DNA of 64,000 nucleotides from positions 20,296,212 through 20,360,211 of the forward strand of contig NC_054876.1 in NCBI RefSeq assembly GCF_018320785.1, written 5' to 3'. Source of the DNA: Cheilinus undulatus (lineage: Eukaryota > Chordata > Actinopteri > Labriformes > Labridae). Position 1 is the stretch's first letter, and the number at the start of each line of letters is the position of its first letter. Positions 37,201 through 48,800 of the stretch are shown here, piece after piece. The notes beneath the pieces are model-generated. The model was not told the DNA's origin, ran no database searches, and was given only the letters and a program-made list of their open reading frames with translations. The position numbers and the translations under genes are program-made.

Positions 37201-39810
37201 CAGACTCATATTCATCCCTCTCTGTTTCTCACAGTGGTTGTGGATTATGAGTTTGACAGGGACCTGAAAAAAGAACTGAACAGCTTAACAAAGAAACTTT
37301 AATAATCAAAACAGCTGCCCCTGAAACACATTCAATATAAAATCACTGCTTGAAAACAGGGGCAGACTTATAACTGTAAAACAGAATGTGCTTTTACTTT
37401 GAAAAGCATTCTGGAAGTGAACTGTACCTTATATTCTTACCAGGGATGTATACAGGGAATCTGCTTTGGGATACAGTGCTTTTTAACTGTGCTCCTCACA
37501 GAGTATGAGGGCTCATCAGTAGCTTCAGATAGAGCTACACTCACGCCATTACTCATGACAAGTAACTGAACTGTTTAATTCACTGTTTACCAAGAATATG
37601 AACAGTAGAAAGACCAGACACAACCCTGCAGGCACTCACTGTGCATTAAAAGGAGGGAGCATGTGCTCCATTTACCACACATTACAAAACAAGCACTTCA
37701 CAGCATGTGGCACAGTGATCATTTAGCCTCCATTATCTTATTTTTATGGTCGTGGGAAGCCCAAATCGTAATCATAATTGAAACTCAATTAATCGCCCAG
37801 TACTAGAATAGGAAAGGTCTGTGTGTGTCAGAAAGGCACATGAATAAAATTCTTATGAAAGGTCTTCCTATGCAAGAGACAACTACAGTAAATGTTTTCT
37901 CCTCAGACCAACTGACAAGAAGTCACCAGGATCGTGGGTCTCACCTTGGGACGGATATTCTCTAGCTCTCCATTCTGCAGCCTCCACAGCACATTACAGG
38001 TGGTGTCGCCTCCCACGCCAAAGTTGAGAGCATGAAGAGGAGAGAACAACTCCCTCCAGACCTGTGGATACAAAAACAAAAATAAGCATCTTCAGGTTGC
38101 AGTAAAGTATCTCAATAAGACTGGGAAAGTGTAGAAAGTAGGACAATTACTTTATTCATAAAAGTAAATCAATCACTTAATTTAGCAGGTGTAAAAAGCA
38201 ACAACAAGCTACTTATTTGTTTGCATTTTATTAGTTCAAATAAAATGGTTTCTTTATTAAACAAAAACTTTTCCAATCAAGAAGTCTTTATAATTTTTTC
38301 TTGAAAAGAGGGGTCATCTGATAATCAGGGTCATCTCATATATTTACGCTACTAAGGCAAATTAATTTAAGGTGCCACATTAGAGGTTAGTTTTTCAAGT
38401 ACAGAAATGCAAGTAAATAGTCTCACCTCATATTGATGCATTAGTTGAACCATTGAATCTCCCACAAACAGCACATCTGGCTCAGCATCTTTACACTCCT
38501 GTACAAACCGTGTGTGCTGAAAAAAATAGGCTTTTTACAAGAGGACTAGATATGAAATTATAAAGATAAACATTTCATTAACAGACAACTAATCAGCTAC
38601 ATTTAAGTTATTCTACTCTGCCTTAACACCATCGAATTATGAGTTTTCTAGCTGCAGGATTACACCCGTTACCCTCAAAGTCCAACAAAATCCTTCAAGC
38701 TCATCAGGGGACAAGAAACGTCTGGTGCCCCATCTGATAGCGAGCCTGCAGTAAAGCAGACGGTCGCAGCCCTATTAGCTCTGGAGGATTAACCTTTCAT
38801 AGACCTGCAAGGAGGTGCAACCAGACAAGCTAGATAAAACAGCATTCTGAGAAAAAGCTGAGCCTTAGGAATTAATGGTGAGAAACAAAATTATGGTATT
38901 TTTTTAAAGGCAGGTTTGAAATCCTTTCTTATATAAAGTGTTATAAGGCATTGTGGTAAAGTCATTTAAATCATGAGTGGGAATCAAACACTCTGTTTAA
39001 CGTTATTAATGTGGTTTTGAATACAGTAGTAAATAGAAGATGCAGATTATAGAATAATGTTATTGAAATGGCGTGGATTGCTCGTCATCAACTTATGTTT
39101 ATGAACAGATATATAATGCATGCAAACTGAAGAGCATGACATGTAAATCTTTGAAATTATTTAAGGGGATACTTCTTTATTAAGAGCTTTTTTAATGGGA
39201 TAGTCCCCTTAAGATGTACCGTCTCATGTTTAAGAGGTGCCCAACACAAAAATCATATTCACCATGTGACAACAAAGTTTAACAAGCCATATCGGATATA
39301 ACACGTGTACACATTGCTAACAATAAACAGACAAAAAAAAAAAAAGTTAAAAACCATATATAAGAGAAACAAAAACTTTACAACCACGTGATGGCCTCTA
39401 ATATCAAAATAAGAAGTGAATGGATCCAAATAACATCGGATATAAAAATATAGGTACTGTAAATGGGTACACATATGTTAATATACCAACATAAGGTGAA
39501 TTCAGTGATATTAAAGAGAGAATTCAACATCATTTGGTTTCTGAAAAATGTTGGTGTACATTTATTAGAGACTGGTTTGTAAATAATATTACAGAAAATG
39601 CGGAATTAACCCATGAATAAGTAACGCATATGATCTAGATGGTAATTTTTCGGGGGAAATAAGGTATTTAACATAAATGAAACTAAGATGTTAATGGTTG
39701 ATACTGTGACAATAATAAGTGCCACTAACCTGTGACATCCAGCGTCCATCTCCCTGTACATCCTCTACAGGCCGAGGCACTGCTGCTGGGTTCAGTTCAT
39801 CACCGCTCAT
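33970..39810 (-). CDS. pafah1b2: PAF acetylhydrolase 1b catalytic subunit 2, five coding exons
   Basis: Cytosolic serine esterase (alpha2 subunit) that removes the sn-2 acetyl group of platelet-activating factor. It works as a dimer and binds LIS1 (PAFAH1B1). Coding exons, in transcript order: 39810-39730, 38516-38427, 38061-37945, 34946-34824 and 34248-33970. They join in frame to 229 codons plus TAA, the human length. The protein starts MSGDELNPAAVPRPVEDVQG and ends LLLQILEETPEERRASLV. The GDSMVQ motif places the catalytic Ser at 48; DMFDFLHLT gives Asp193 and His196. VGTNNYEHTAEQVAGGI matches the family block near the active site. The alpha1 paralogue (PAFAH1B3) is less likely because the N-terminus and the EETPEE ending are alpha2-type. 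Confidence 0.97.
34824..34946 (-). CDS. pafah1b2: pafah1b2 fourth coding exon
   Basis: It encodes residues 97-137, VVVLWVGTNNYEHTAEQVAG then GILAIAQLLTSRLPKAKIVV and L. The GTNN block is the oxyanion-hole Asn of the SGNH-like fold. Acceptor TTGTCCAG, donor CTG|GTAAGT. The intron before it (34947-37944) holds the element at 35831. Confidence 0.93.
35831..36618. mobile_element. Short DNA element with GGTGCTTTCACATTAGG ends
   Basis: Terminal inverted repeats GGTGCTTTCACATTAGGCCC (35831) and its complement GGCCCCTAATGTGAAAGCACC (to 36618, one mismatch) bound a 788-bp element inside the third intron of pafah1b2. The interior is moderately CpG-rich and includes a CTCF-like core, ACAGCAGGTGGCGG (35971-35984). 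No intact transposase frame. A target duplication could not be settled. Confidence 0.65.
37755..37802 (+). repeat. Small fragment of an AATCG-type repeat
   Basis: The sequence AAATCGTAATCATAATTGAA followed by ACTCAATTAATCGCCCAG resembles the end of a common teleost transposon family. It is too short to classify. Confidence 0.3.
37945..38061 (-). CDS. pafah1b2: pafah1b2 third coding exon
   Basis: It encodes residues 58-96, VWRELFSPLHALNFGVGGDT followed by TCNVLWRLQNGELENIRPK. The family's conserved Gly loop NFGVGGD is present. Residues 79-80 are Cys-Asn where human PAFAH1B2 has Arg-His. Donor AAG|GTGAGA. Confidence 0.93.
38427..38516 (-). CDS. pafah1b2: pafah1b2 second coding exon (catalytic serine)
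   Basis: It encodes residues 28-57, HTRFVQECKDAEPDVLFVGD followed by SMVQLMHQYE. The GDS nucleophile motif places Ser48 here. Acceptor TTTTTTTCAG and donor GAG|GTGAGA, phase 0 on both sides. Confidence 0.93.
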
Positions 39811-39811
39811 C
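39730..39811 (-). CDS. pafah1b2: pafah1b2 first coding exon
   Basis: It encodes residues 1-27, ending GDGRWMSQ, with the ATG at 39810. The donor is CAG|GTTAGT and the exon ends in phase 0. The N-terminal segment of this family contributes to the LIS1-binding surface. Confidence 0.93.
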
Positions 39812-40253
39812 CTACAGCAGAGACATCCCCGCTTATTGACCATGAAACATAACAATGCATTGATGGCTACGAAGTCAACTCAAACAACCATAATTCATCG
39901 TTCTTTCATAGGCTGATGCTACAGCATATAGAGGAAGGCATCAGCATCAGCTAGCAGAAACCATTGGTCTGATGCATCAGCTTAACGCTACAGTAGCAGC
40001 TAGGCTGGCCTAATACGGATGTAGGCTACTTTCGCTTTCAAAGAGGGTGCTTAAAGACCACTGAGCAGATTGCATTAAACCCTTTGGGTTACTGTTTATC
40101 TGACGTTAGCTTGCTTGCTAGCCGGATGAAGCTAACATTAGAATGACTGGAGACTGTCATAGCGGTATCTCTGGTACTGAACGTTTGACACGCCCGTCGT
40201 AAAAAGAAACATTTCCACAAAGTACCACGTAATATATTTATAATATATACTAC

Positions 40254-40340
40254 CTGGAAGGGTGTCGGCCGTCGTTTCTCTTCTCACTTGGCTACAGAAC
40301 AGTTGTTTTGCCCAAACTTCCCCTCAATGCTGACGGGTGG
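40254..40340 (-). other. pafah1b2: Probable non-coding first exon and promoter of pafah1b2
   Basis: The first coding exon starts only one base after an acceptor (GCTGTAG|G at 39811), so an upstream untranslated exon must exist. The best candidate ends at CCTTCCAG|GTAGTA (donor ends at 40253). It lies in a locally CpG-richer stretch typical of a housekeeping promoter. The 5' limit is an estimate. Confidence 0.5.
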
Positions 40341-40344
40341 CTGA

Positions 40345-41870
40345 GGCGGGTGATGCTCGCTAGCTGTCGTTAGCTGACTCTAGCTAGACGAGACAACAAA
40401 AGGTGTGTCAAGAAGGCAAACAGCAGAGACTCTGTGGAGAGAAGAGCGCCGATATGTTACCACCAACTGTAACACAGTCAGAGGGCACTACATCGAACAA
40501 CATAATAATCAGGGTTTATTTTACCCTGATTTTTGTCTGCCGGAAAACAATCTATGGCAAGTTGCAAATATTTATCACTAAAACTCAGATTTCGGCCCAT
40601 GACTATACACGTTACATTAACATTTATACATCTTAACGTTGTCAATCGTGGATTATGTTTTCTGCGGTCAGGTTTCGGGTGCACGCACCTTAAAGGCTAT
40701 CCTGAGGGAAATAAACACACCAAAATCACGAACTGCAATGAATCATGGGTGGGGCAACTGATAGAAAAAAACATTCATAGTTGAAGATGTTTGACATCAG
40801 TATTACAAAAACGTTTTTTCTCAGTTATATTAGTCTGATTGAACGTGAGACAATAGCTCAGTTGAAAATTAAAATGACAGTTTGCGTTAAACGACGGACT
40901 GAACCGCTGACATCTTTGCTGACCAACGTACAGTAGGCTGATCTCTCACTCACACAGTCATGCCCCATCTTGATTCATCCATGCTCATCTCAGCTGAGCG
41001 CAATGCATCATGGTCAAGATAGATCAAATGCTGTATTCCTATACTGCTGGGAACACAGGAACATCATCTTCCCATTTCATATGTGATGAAATAATTGACT
41101 GTAAAATTAGAAATAAACACAATGTTTTAATCCGTTAGAAAGACTGTTGTTTTCCTCAAATAACAGCATAACTATCCCACTGATTCAGAAAACACTGATG
41201 TTTTTCTTACTAATGAGACAGTTATACCTGAAAACAAACAAATCTGCTCTTTTTCTGAATAGATACTTTAGTTCTTTCTTTGGTTTGAAAAAAGAGACCA
41301 TCTTTATTTTCTCAAGTGAATGTATTATGCTTCTGTGGAAATATACCTGTTTAACAACTTTATAAAATAAAGTTATGATTTATTTTAGTATATGTCTCTT
41401 GGATGATAAAAGAGCACCGACTAAATTCAGTAACTTTATGCTTAATATGCCTCCAAATCTTCCTCTGTCTTTTTGTTTATTGAAATGTGACCAGAAGACA
41501 ATTCTCATTGTGTCTGAGCACAATCTGTGCAAGATACTTACAGAGAAACAAAGAACAGCCATTCTTCTGCCCTGCATGTGCAGACAGATCCTTATGTTAA
41601 TGCAGTTCAGTGGCATGTTTTGAGGAAGTGTTCTTTATATAAGCTTAATGCTGCTCCACCCATCAGCAACAACATACCTTTGCCACAGTGCTTCGGTGCT
41701 GCAGCCTGCTGTGAGGAGCTTTTATGAATCAATTTAAGTAACTAACATTTGAGTGATATTTAAACAGCATGTTTTAAAGAACTCTCCTGTTTCTTCCGGG
41801 AGATTTTTGGTACCATGTGAGTTTGACCAGCCTGTTGGTTTTTGTTCTTAACGCCTTAAACTGAAATGGT
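40345..41870. other. Intergenic between pafah1b2 and the Tc1-like element
   Basis: Sequence upstream of pafah1b2, with several overlapping short frames (40403-41727) that resemble no protein family. Probably promoter-proximal and intergenic DNA. No RNA gene seen. Confidence 0.4.
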
Positions 41871-41877
41871 AATACTA

Positions 41878-43157
41878 AAGTGCCTATAAAAAGTAGTCAC
41901 CCTCTTGAACGTTTCATGATTTTATTGGATATACAAATCAGTCATAGTCAATATAATTTGTCTTTTTTGACATTTTTTTTCCCCCAAAAATCTCCTTAAT
42001 GTCAAAGTGAAAACAGAAGTCTACCAATTAATGTCAATTAAATAAAATTATGTAAGACAAAATAAGTGACTGCATAAATATTCACCCTCTTCAAGTCAGT
42101 ATTTAGTAGATGCACCATTATCTGCAATCACAGCACTGAGTCTATGTGGATAGGTCTCAATCAGGCTTGCACATCTGACAACCACAATTTTATTCCATTC
42201 CTCTTTGCAAAATGGCTCAAGCTCTGTCAGGTTGCATGGCATCAGGTGAGACCAGCTTTACCAGTCCAGCCATAAATTCTCTATTTGATTGAGGTCTGGG
42301 CCACTCCAGAACATTCACTTTGTTGTCTTCAAACTGTTTCTGTGTAGCTTTTGCTGGATGCTTCGGTTATTGTCTTGATGGAAAAGAAATCTTCTCTCGA
42401 GCCGTACTTCACTTGCAGACAGAATAAGGTGGTCCTCAAAGGATTGTCTACTAATTTGCTGCATTCATTTTACCCTCTACTTTTACAAGCCTTCCAGGGC
42501 CAGCTGCTGAGAAACATCCCCTCAGCATGATGCTGTCACCACTGGGCTTCACAGTGAGGATGGTCTGTTTGTGGTGATGTACAGTGTTTGGTTTCCATCA
42601 AACATAGAGTCTTCTCTGATGGCCAAAAAGCACAATTTTGGTCTCATCAGACTGAAGAACTTTCCTCTGGTGTCTTGGTGGCATCTCTCACAAGTCTCCT
42701 TACACAATCACTCAGTTTGTGAAGACAGTCTGATCCAGGCAGACTTACACATGTGCAATATTCCCTCTATGTTTTGATGGTGGATTTAATAAAACACTGG
42801 GGAATGTTCAGTGCCTTGGAATTTTTGTACCATCCCCTGACTTATAATTTTCAACTACTTTTTCTCTGAGATGCTTGGAGTATTCTTTTGTCTTCATGGT
42901 GTAATTGTAGCCAGGATTACTGATCCACCAGTGACTGGACCTTCCAGACACAGGTATCTTTATTCTACAATCATTTAAGACTCATCCACTGCACTCAGGT
43001 GATTCCCATTTCACTAATTATGAGACTTCTAGCACCAGTTAGCTGGACCTCTGTTGAACTAGATCAGTCACTTTAAAGGGAGTGAATATTTATGCAGTCA
43101 CTTATTTAATATAACACATTTTTGTTTGTTTGGGGTGAAAACCTTTTATAGGCACTG
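41878..43157 (-). mobile_element. Tc1-like transposon, nearly full length, inactive
   Basis: Terminal repeats AAGTGCCTATAAAAAGTAGT and, at the other end, CCTTTTATAGGCACTG enclose 1,280 bp, flanked by TA on both sides as Tc1/mariner requires. The minus strand encodes transposase pieces. Near 42897 is a start reading MKTKEYSKHLREKVVENYKS, and near 42650 is SDETKIVLFGHQ. The frame is broken by shifts and stops, so it is a pseudogene. It lies between pafah1b2 and mpzl2. Confidence 0.85.
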
Positions 43158-43159
43158 TA

Positions 43160-45740
43160 TGAGATATTACTGGCATTAGACATCCAGCCTTGGCTTAATA
43201 CATAAACACAAAACGTTAGAAAGTTTAGTGTACTGTAGATATGTCTTCCTTTTTTCATTTAGATTACATTGTGACACACAAAAAATAGTCTTATATTGTC
43301 AAATCTTGCCATTAAATGATTTGTTTCCTACTGAACATCTTTGTTAAATAATGAAATGCACCCTGATGAAAGGTGTCAGACACATGGAGTGCCCACTGTT
43401 TGAACTATACGGACCCACAATCATTAACCAGCTACAAAAAGAGAGCATAAGCAGAGTGTGACATGAGTTACTTTTGTGTTTGTTACTAATGGTCTATGAG
43501 TTTACACATTGATCACTGTACTCTAACAGTGCTCTTGTTTTCTAGGTCAGTGGAAAACAGATGTGGAACTGAGGTGCATCTTCAGCTCATCCTGTGTCAC
43601 ATCTGTCTGTAGACATAGCCCGGTACTTCCAGTCCCCTGCATGCAGCATACAAATAGGTGTGTGTTGAGGACATAATGCTTAATGATGATGCCCTGACCT
43701 TTTTTTACTGTAACTTACATAGCCCTGTTAGAGCACCAGGCCTGCACAATATGTAAAAATATGTGATATGCAATAACATTGTTCAATGTTGTGATAATGA
43801 GTGCTCAATAAATAAGTCACAGTTTCCATGTCTCTTCACTGTTCTTCATATTGCATGTTGCAATATTTGTAAGAATTATAACAATATAGCTAAGCTCAAC
43901 AAAAAATGTACTTGATAGTCTCCACTCTTGGACACAGCAAGTGACATTTTGCTTTTCAAGCATTGTTCAAAGAACAAAAAAACAAACAACAAAAAAAAAA
44001 CCTCTCTGCCATCAACTGACTCAGTGTTGTCTCACATAGTAAACACCGAGACTGTATTTTACCATGGTGAAACAGGCTGATGATACTGCTGCGCTTTTTG
44101 GTGAGTGGTAAGCGACTGATGATGTGGTTTGTGGTTGTAAACTCAGTGCTGCTATAAATATGTTTAGATTAGAAAGAACACCTTTAAAACTGAAACAAGC
44201 AACAACATTTAAATAGAGCAGTTCATGCAAGAGAGAGAAAGGCTAAGTAAAATAAATTCAGAGTTTAAACTAAATACTTAAGTCCCTGTAAAGTGGAATC
44301 CAAAATTTGTGTCTTAATATAAATATAGCAGTCCATGACCTCACCAAAACCACCAAGCACTACATCTCAATATAGTTGTTAGCCGATGCCACAGCCCTCA
44401 CTCAAAGTTAACAGCCAGCTACATGCTGTGTTTTTGTTCATTGTGAGGTAAACTTCCCAAATCTATCAGCTACGGTGGCCTACAGGCTGTTAAAAGTATC
44501 ATAACAGAGAGACTGGTGCCAGAAAACTGTATATTTCATCTCCAGTACCTTAAGGTCAGGTGACAGGCTTATTGCTGGAGTGCTGGTCTATTTTTTTCCA
44601 CATGAGCCAGATGCAGCAGGAACAAACACCTGCTGAAGAGGTGGACACATTCAGGTTCTGCCAAGTCTGTCATAATAAAAGCCTCCAATGCAAATCAACA
44701 CCCAAGAATTTTATTTTGAAGAGCAACATCTGGAAATGAAATTTTTTCAGCAGCAATTTAACAAAAACTTCTTAGAAACGGGAGGGACATAAATACACAT
44801 ACCTCAGAAAATGAGTTTCTCTGGTGGCATAAAAAGAGAGCTTTATAGCAGACAGATGATTCCTCCAGTCAGGTTGTAGCATTTTTTTCTTGAGAGGATC
44901 ATCTTTCTTGTGAGTGGGTTTGGCTTCAGCTCATTCAACTGACACACACCCACACCATCCTAGAGGGATGCTACTGCTTAATTTTTTATGATTTTAAAGC
45001 TTCATTTTATAGACTTAGAGATATTTTAAAAGACTGAAATTTGGCCTAGTGGTTTGTAACAGTGTGGCCTGTCCTTCAACAAACTGAAATACTGATTTGT
45101 TTTAATAGGTTAAGAGGGACTTTAAAGATTCTGAACAAACCAGTCAAAAATATTAGTGACCAATGACGCTAAAAACCTGCACAAAGGCATTGTTACATGT
45201 TTGCCTACAAAAGAGATAGGCCTATACATTTGCACTGGGGATAATTGATTAATTAGGCTATTTCAGATATTTTGCTTACTCCTCGGATAAAATTCAGAGA
45301 TATTTCAACAGTCTAGGTATTAGAAGTAAGCAAAAATATCTCAGACTAAAGCTAATTATGAACGGACCTTAACTGTATTGTGAACCAATATATGCTATAC
45401 CTGTTTTTGTAGACACTCGACGTGAGGATCCTGAATGACTTGTAATACAAAGCTTAGGCCACACGGTGGAAGCAGTCAGCAGAATTTTAGAGTTTCACTT
45501 GCCTCTCTGTCACTTCTGAAATACCATCTAAATGTGCATGTTTGTAACAGCTGAATGAACACAGTCGAGGTGTCGAGCAGCAGGTATTGCAGGTGAGCTA
45601 ACAGGTTATGCGAGTGAGGAGGGAGGCAGCAAACGCCGCCTACCAGGTGTGTTAACAGGCTGACTCACGTTTTCACCACCGGAGCGGAGATTCACACCAG
45701 AAGATTCCTTTTTAATTCTACGACTGTCTGCGGCGACCTT
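43160..45740. other. mpzl2 upstream region, no gene seen
   Basis: Intergenic. A remnant of a repeat resembling GCACAATATGTAAAAATATG lies near 43744-43830. One end of the AAAGACCCTGTAAAGT element family is at about 44283-44400. The proximal promoter and 5' UTR of mpzl2 fall in about 45600-45814; no TATA box stood out. Confidence 0.4.
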
Positions 45741-45814
45741 TACGTTCATGAGTCCGGACGTGCATGAGGGGATTTTAACAGAGAAATAACCCGGCCGGAG
45801 TTGAGGCAGTTCAA

Positions 45815-45875
45815 ATGTTTTATCCTCCCATGTCTCGGGTATGGTTTCTTCTTCTCCTGGGAGGACTTCTGCCAG
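45815..45875 (+). CDS. mpzl2: mpzl2 exon 1 (signal peptide)
   Basis: It encodes MFYPPMSRVWFLLLLGGLLP plus one base of Gly21, ending CCAG|GTGAGT. Met6 is a second possible start, but Met1 is the first ATG in the exon and gives the typical length. The following intron is 9.4 kb and packed with repeats. Confidence 0.85.
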
Positions 45876-48800
45876 GTGAGTTTACACGACTTCCTGGAGA
45901 GAGCCAGTGACCTACATGTCACGAAAATAAGCCTCTTAAATTTGTTTTTTTGGACTTAATATGTAAATTTCAGAACTTATTAAGTTTGTAGAAAGTTTAT
46001 ATTTCGGGGTTCAGACGGACCTCACTCGAATTCCTCTCTTAGCAATCAGCAGCCTTGTCTAACCCGTTGATTGAGGTGGACTATAGAGCATCAGAATTAA
46101 ACAGAATAACAGGGAACAAAAGTTGAATATTAAAGTGCGTCACATGTCTCGACTGTATCTCTTTATGAAGAAGCCTACGCAATTATAGTCTACTACTACT
46201 CCTTAGAAGTTTTATGTTTTACTTTCTTTTATTTTTGTATAATTTCACTAAATTAAATCAACTTAAACGGAGAAACTCACATTTTTACAAGCTAGAAAGA
46301 TAATGGTGAAATGCTATAATTAGGACTAGAATTGGGCAGGCATTTTCAGTGAATAATCAATAACCTGTTGTGGTTTCAGTTGTCTATCTGTGCTGAAAAA
46401 CAAACTCCAGTCTTCAACAAAATCGAAAGATACCAGGATGTTTTTATAGGCTAGTCAGCAGAGGTTCAAGGTAACACGAGGCAAGACAAGGCTTGAACTC
46501 CACAACGCTGTAAAGGTATGCCACTGATAACAAAGGGAAGTCTTAAAGACTCTAAAGGCACGTTTTCCCCCTTAAACATAAGTTTACTTAATAGTTTCTA
46601 CTTAGCTTATTATTCCCTCACACCCCCAACACAGTTTCAGCAGATAGCTGTGCAAAAGTCTGGTTCTGCTCGAGTTTCCTGTCTTATGAAAGGACATTAG
46701 TCCATGCTACTGTAGCTTTGCAAAATGTAGCTCAGTGTTGTGCTCATGGTAGATTAATGTTGGGTCTTTGTAAATATAATAACAAAGCGTATGGTCTTTG
46801 CAGAGGTGGAAAGAGTGCAGGACTATTGTACTTAAGGTTGAAATGTACTTAAATAAAAGTACAGGTCTATAAACTTACTCAAGTAAAATGACAAAGTATG
46901 TAATTTAAAGTTTACTTTAAGTACTGAGTACTCAGCTGGGAAACTCCATTATGGTCTACTACAATTGTCAAATTGCTGAAGGTGCAGTATTTCTTTAATG
47001 TGAAATGTGTCCATAAACACCAGTGTTTTACATTTATGCAGCAGAGGTTTTATTCTCTTCACATCCTAAAGCATGAAATGTAAATTTTTGAGAGTAGTTT
47101 CTTAAAAAAATCCTACTTTCCTTATTTGGCATATGTGTATTTTATTAAAAATGAGAATGACATAAAATGATCATTCCCTTAATACAACAATGCATACTGA
47201 ATTTGCGATATGAGTCAAAATAATCATAACTAGATGTACATATATATATTTATTAATTGTTGAGCCCAACAGGTTACTGCCTTTCATACTGATATTTGCA
47301 CCACACTTGTTTGGCAGAGCTTTGGTATGTTTTCATGATGATTGCTAACATGGACATATGATCTTTGCTTATAGTAATAATAGTATAATAGTGAATTGCA
47401 ACAGCTGTTATGAGATGTGATGTGGAATTATTCTCTTGTTATTTGCTATTGTAGAGCCAACAGACATGGAAACAGTACAGTTACTCTGGTTAAAACTTAA
47501 GTAGAAGTAAAAGTACGGATTTCAAAATGTGTAAAAAAACAACTCAATCACAGTCATTTAAGTAAATGTAATTTTTACTTTCCACCTCTTTCTCTTTGTA
47601 AAATCTCTTGAGGTAACATTTGTCATTAATTGGCGATACAAATAAATTTTGATTTATTGTATTTAACTCAGATAGAGTAGCACTGGTATTGAATTTTGTA
47701 GAAAAATCCACAGTCTGAGGTCATTGTAGCTCACTATTTGGTCACATGTAGTCTACACCTCTGAAAGTCTGAGCCTTATTCGCATTACCAAACTGGAATT
47801 TATTATAAAACTTTTGGTCTAGTCAGTTTTGGGGTTGGATCAGCATCTATCTTTGACAATCAAGGTATTTTATAAGGGAATAGTGCCAGCTCTTCTGTTT
47901 GAGCTAGGGTGGTCATGATACCAGAATTTTAAACTTCTTTATACTACAAGGAAAAACAGGATAGTGAGGCACAGATGGCCACTTAGCAGGTAAGTCACAC
48001 TCCATGTTTGGACCCTGTAGACCTGCAAGTGGACCACCCAGGCTCGAATTCAGCCTGTGGCTTCTGTCCTGCGTGTCATTTCCCACCCTCTCTCCCCTTT
48101 ACTGTCTCAACCCCCGTTGTCCATAAAGGCAAAGGAGCAAAAACAAATCTTAAAAATATAAACAAGAAAGAAAAACAAACTCATGCCAGCAGCAGAAGTA
48201 GAAAACAGTAGAAGTCCTAGACAGCCAAAGTTTGGTGGCCCCTTGTTTTTCATTACCAAAAATTGCGAGCAGACTTCTGCACACTGTTTATATTGCACAA
48301 ATAAATTGGAAACAGTTCGATAATAAAATTTTGTGACTCTGTGAATGCAAATTGGACAATGTGTAAGAGTTTACCAGCAAATTTTGATAAATGAATTCCC
48401 CTCCTGTGCACCTGTCTTAACAAAATAGTCCATTTTTTTTTAAAGCTTTATTGTTTTTCGGCACTGTCGGTTAAATGACGGAGATTGTATTATTCCAAAA
48501 CATTTTACATTGAAAAGCACCAAAGTATATGAATATGCAATGCAACAGGTTTTCCACTTCTCAGGATACTGGTCTGTTTTGGAGGGACTGGGGGTAGTTG
48601 GTAACCAGACACGCCAGATGGATTGGTTTCACACATCCATCTGGGAAAGCTTCAATAGGAAATGTTTGGGAAAAGGCAGAGGATTTGAAAAAAAAACTTG
48701 AGTGTGATTGGATGAACGTTCTGTCTGTCATATCTCTACGGGCCAATCAGAGCAACAAAACACGTGACGTAGCTGCTATCGAGCTGCGCGACTGAGGATT

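Noticed and set aside
38690-38800. GC-richer block in a pafah1b2 intron as an extra exon
   Set aside because: The coding exons already join in frame to the full 229 aa, and this block has no frame matching the family.
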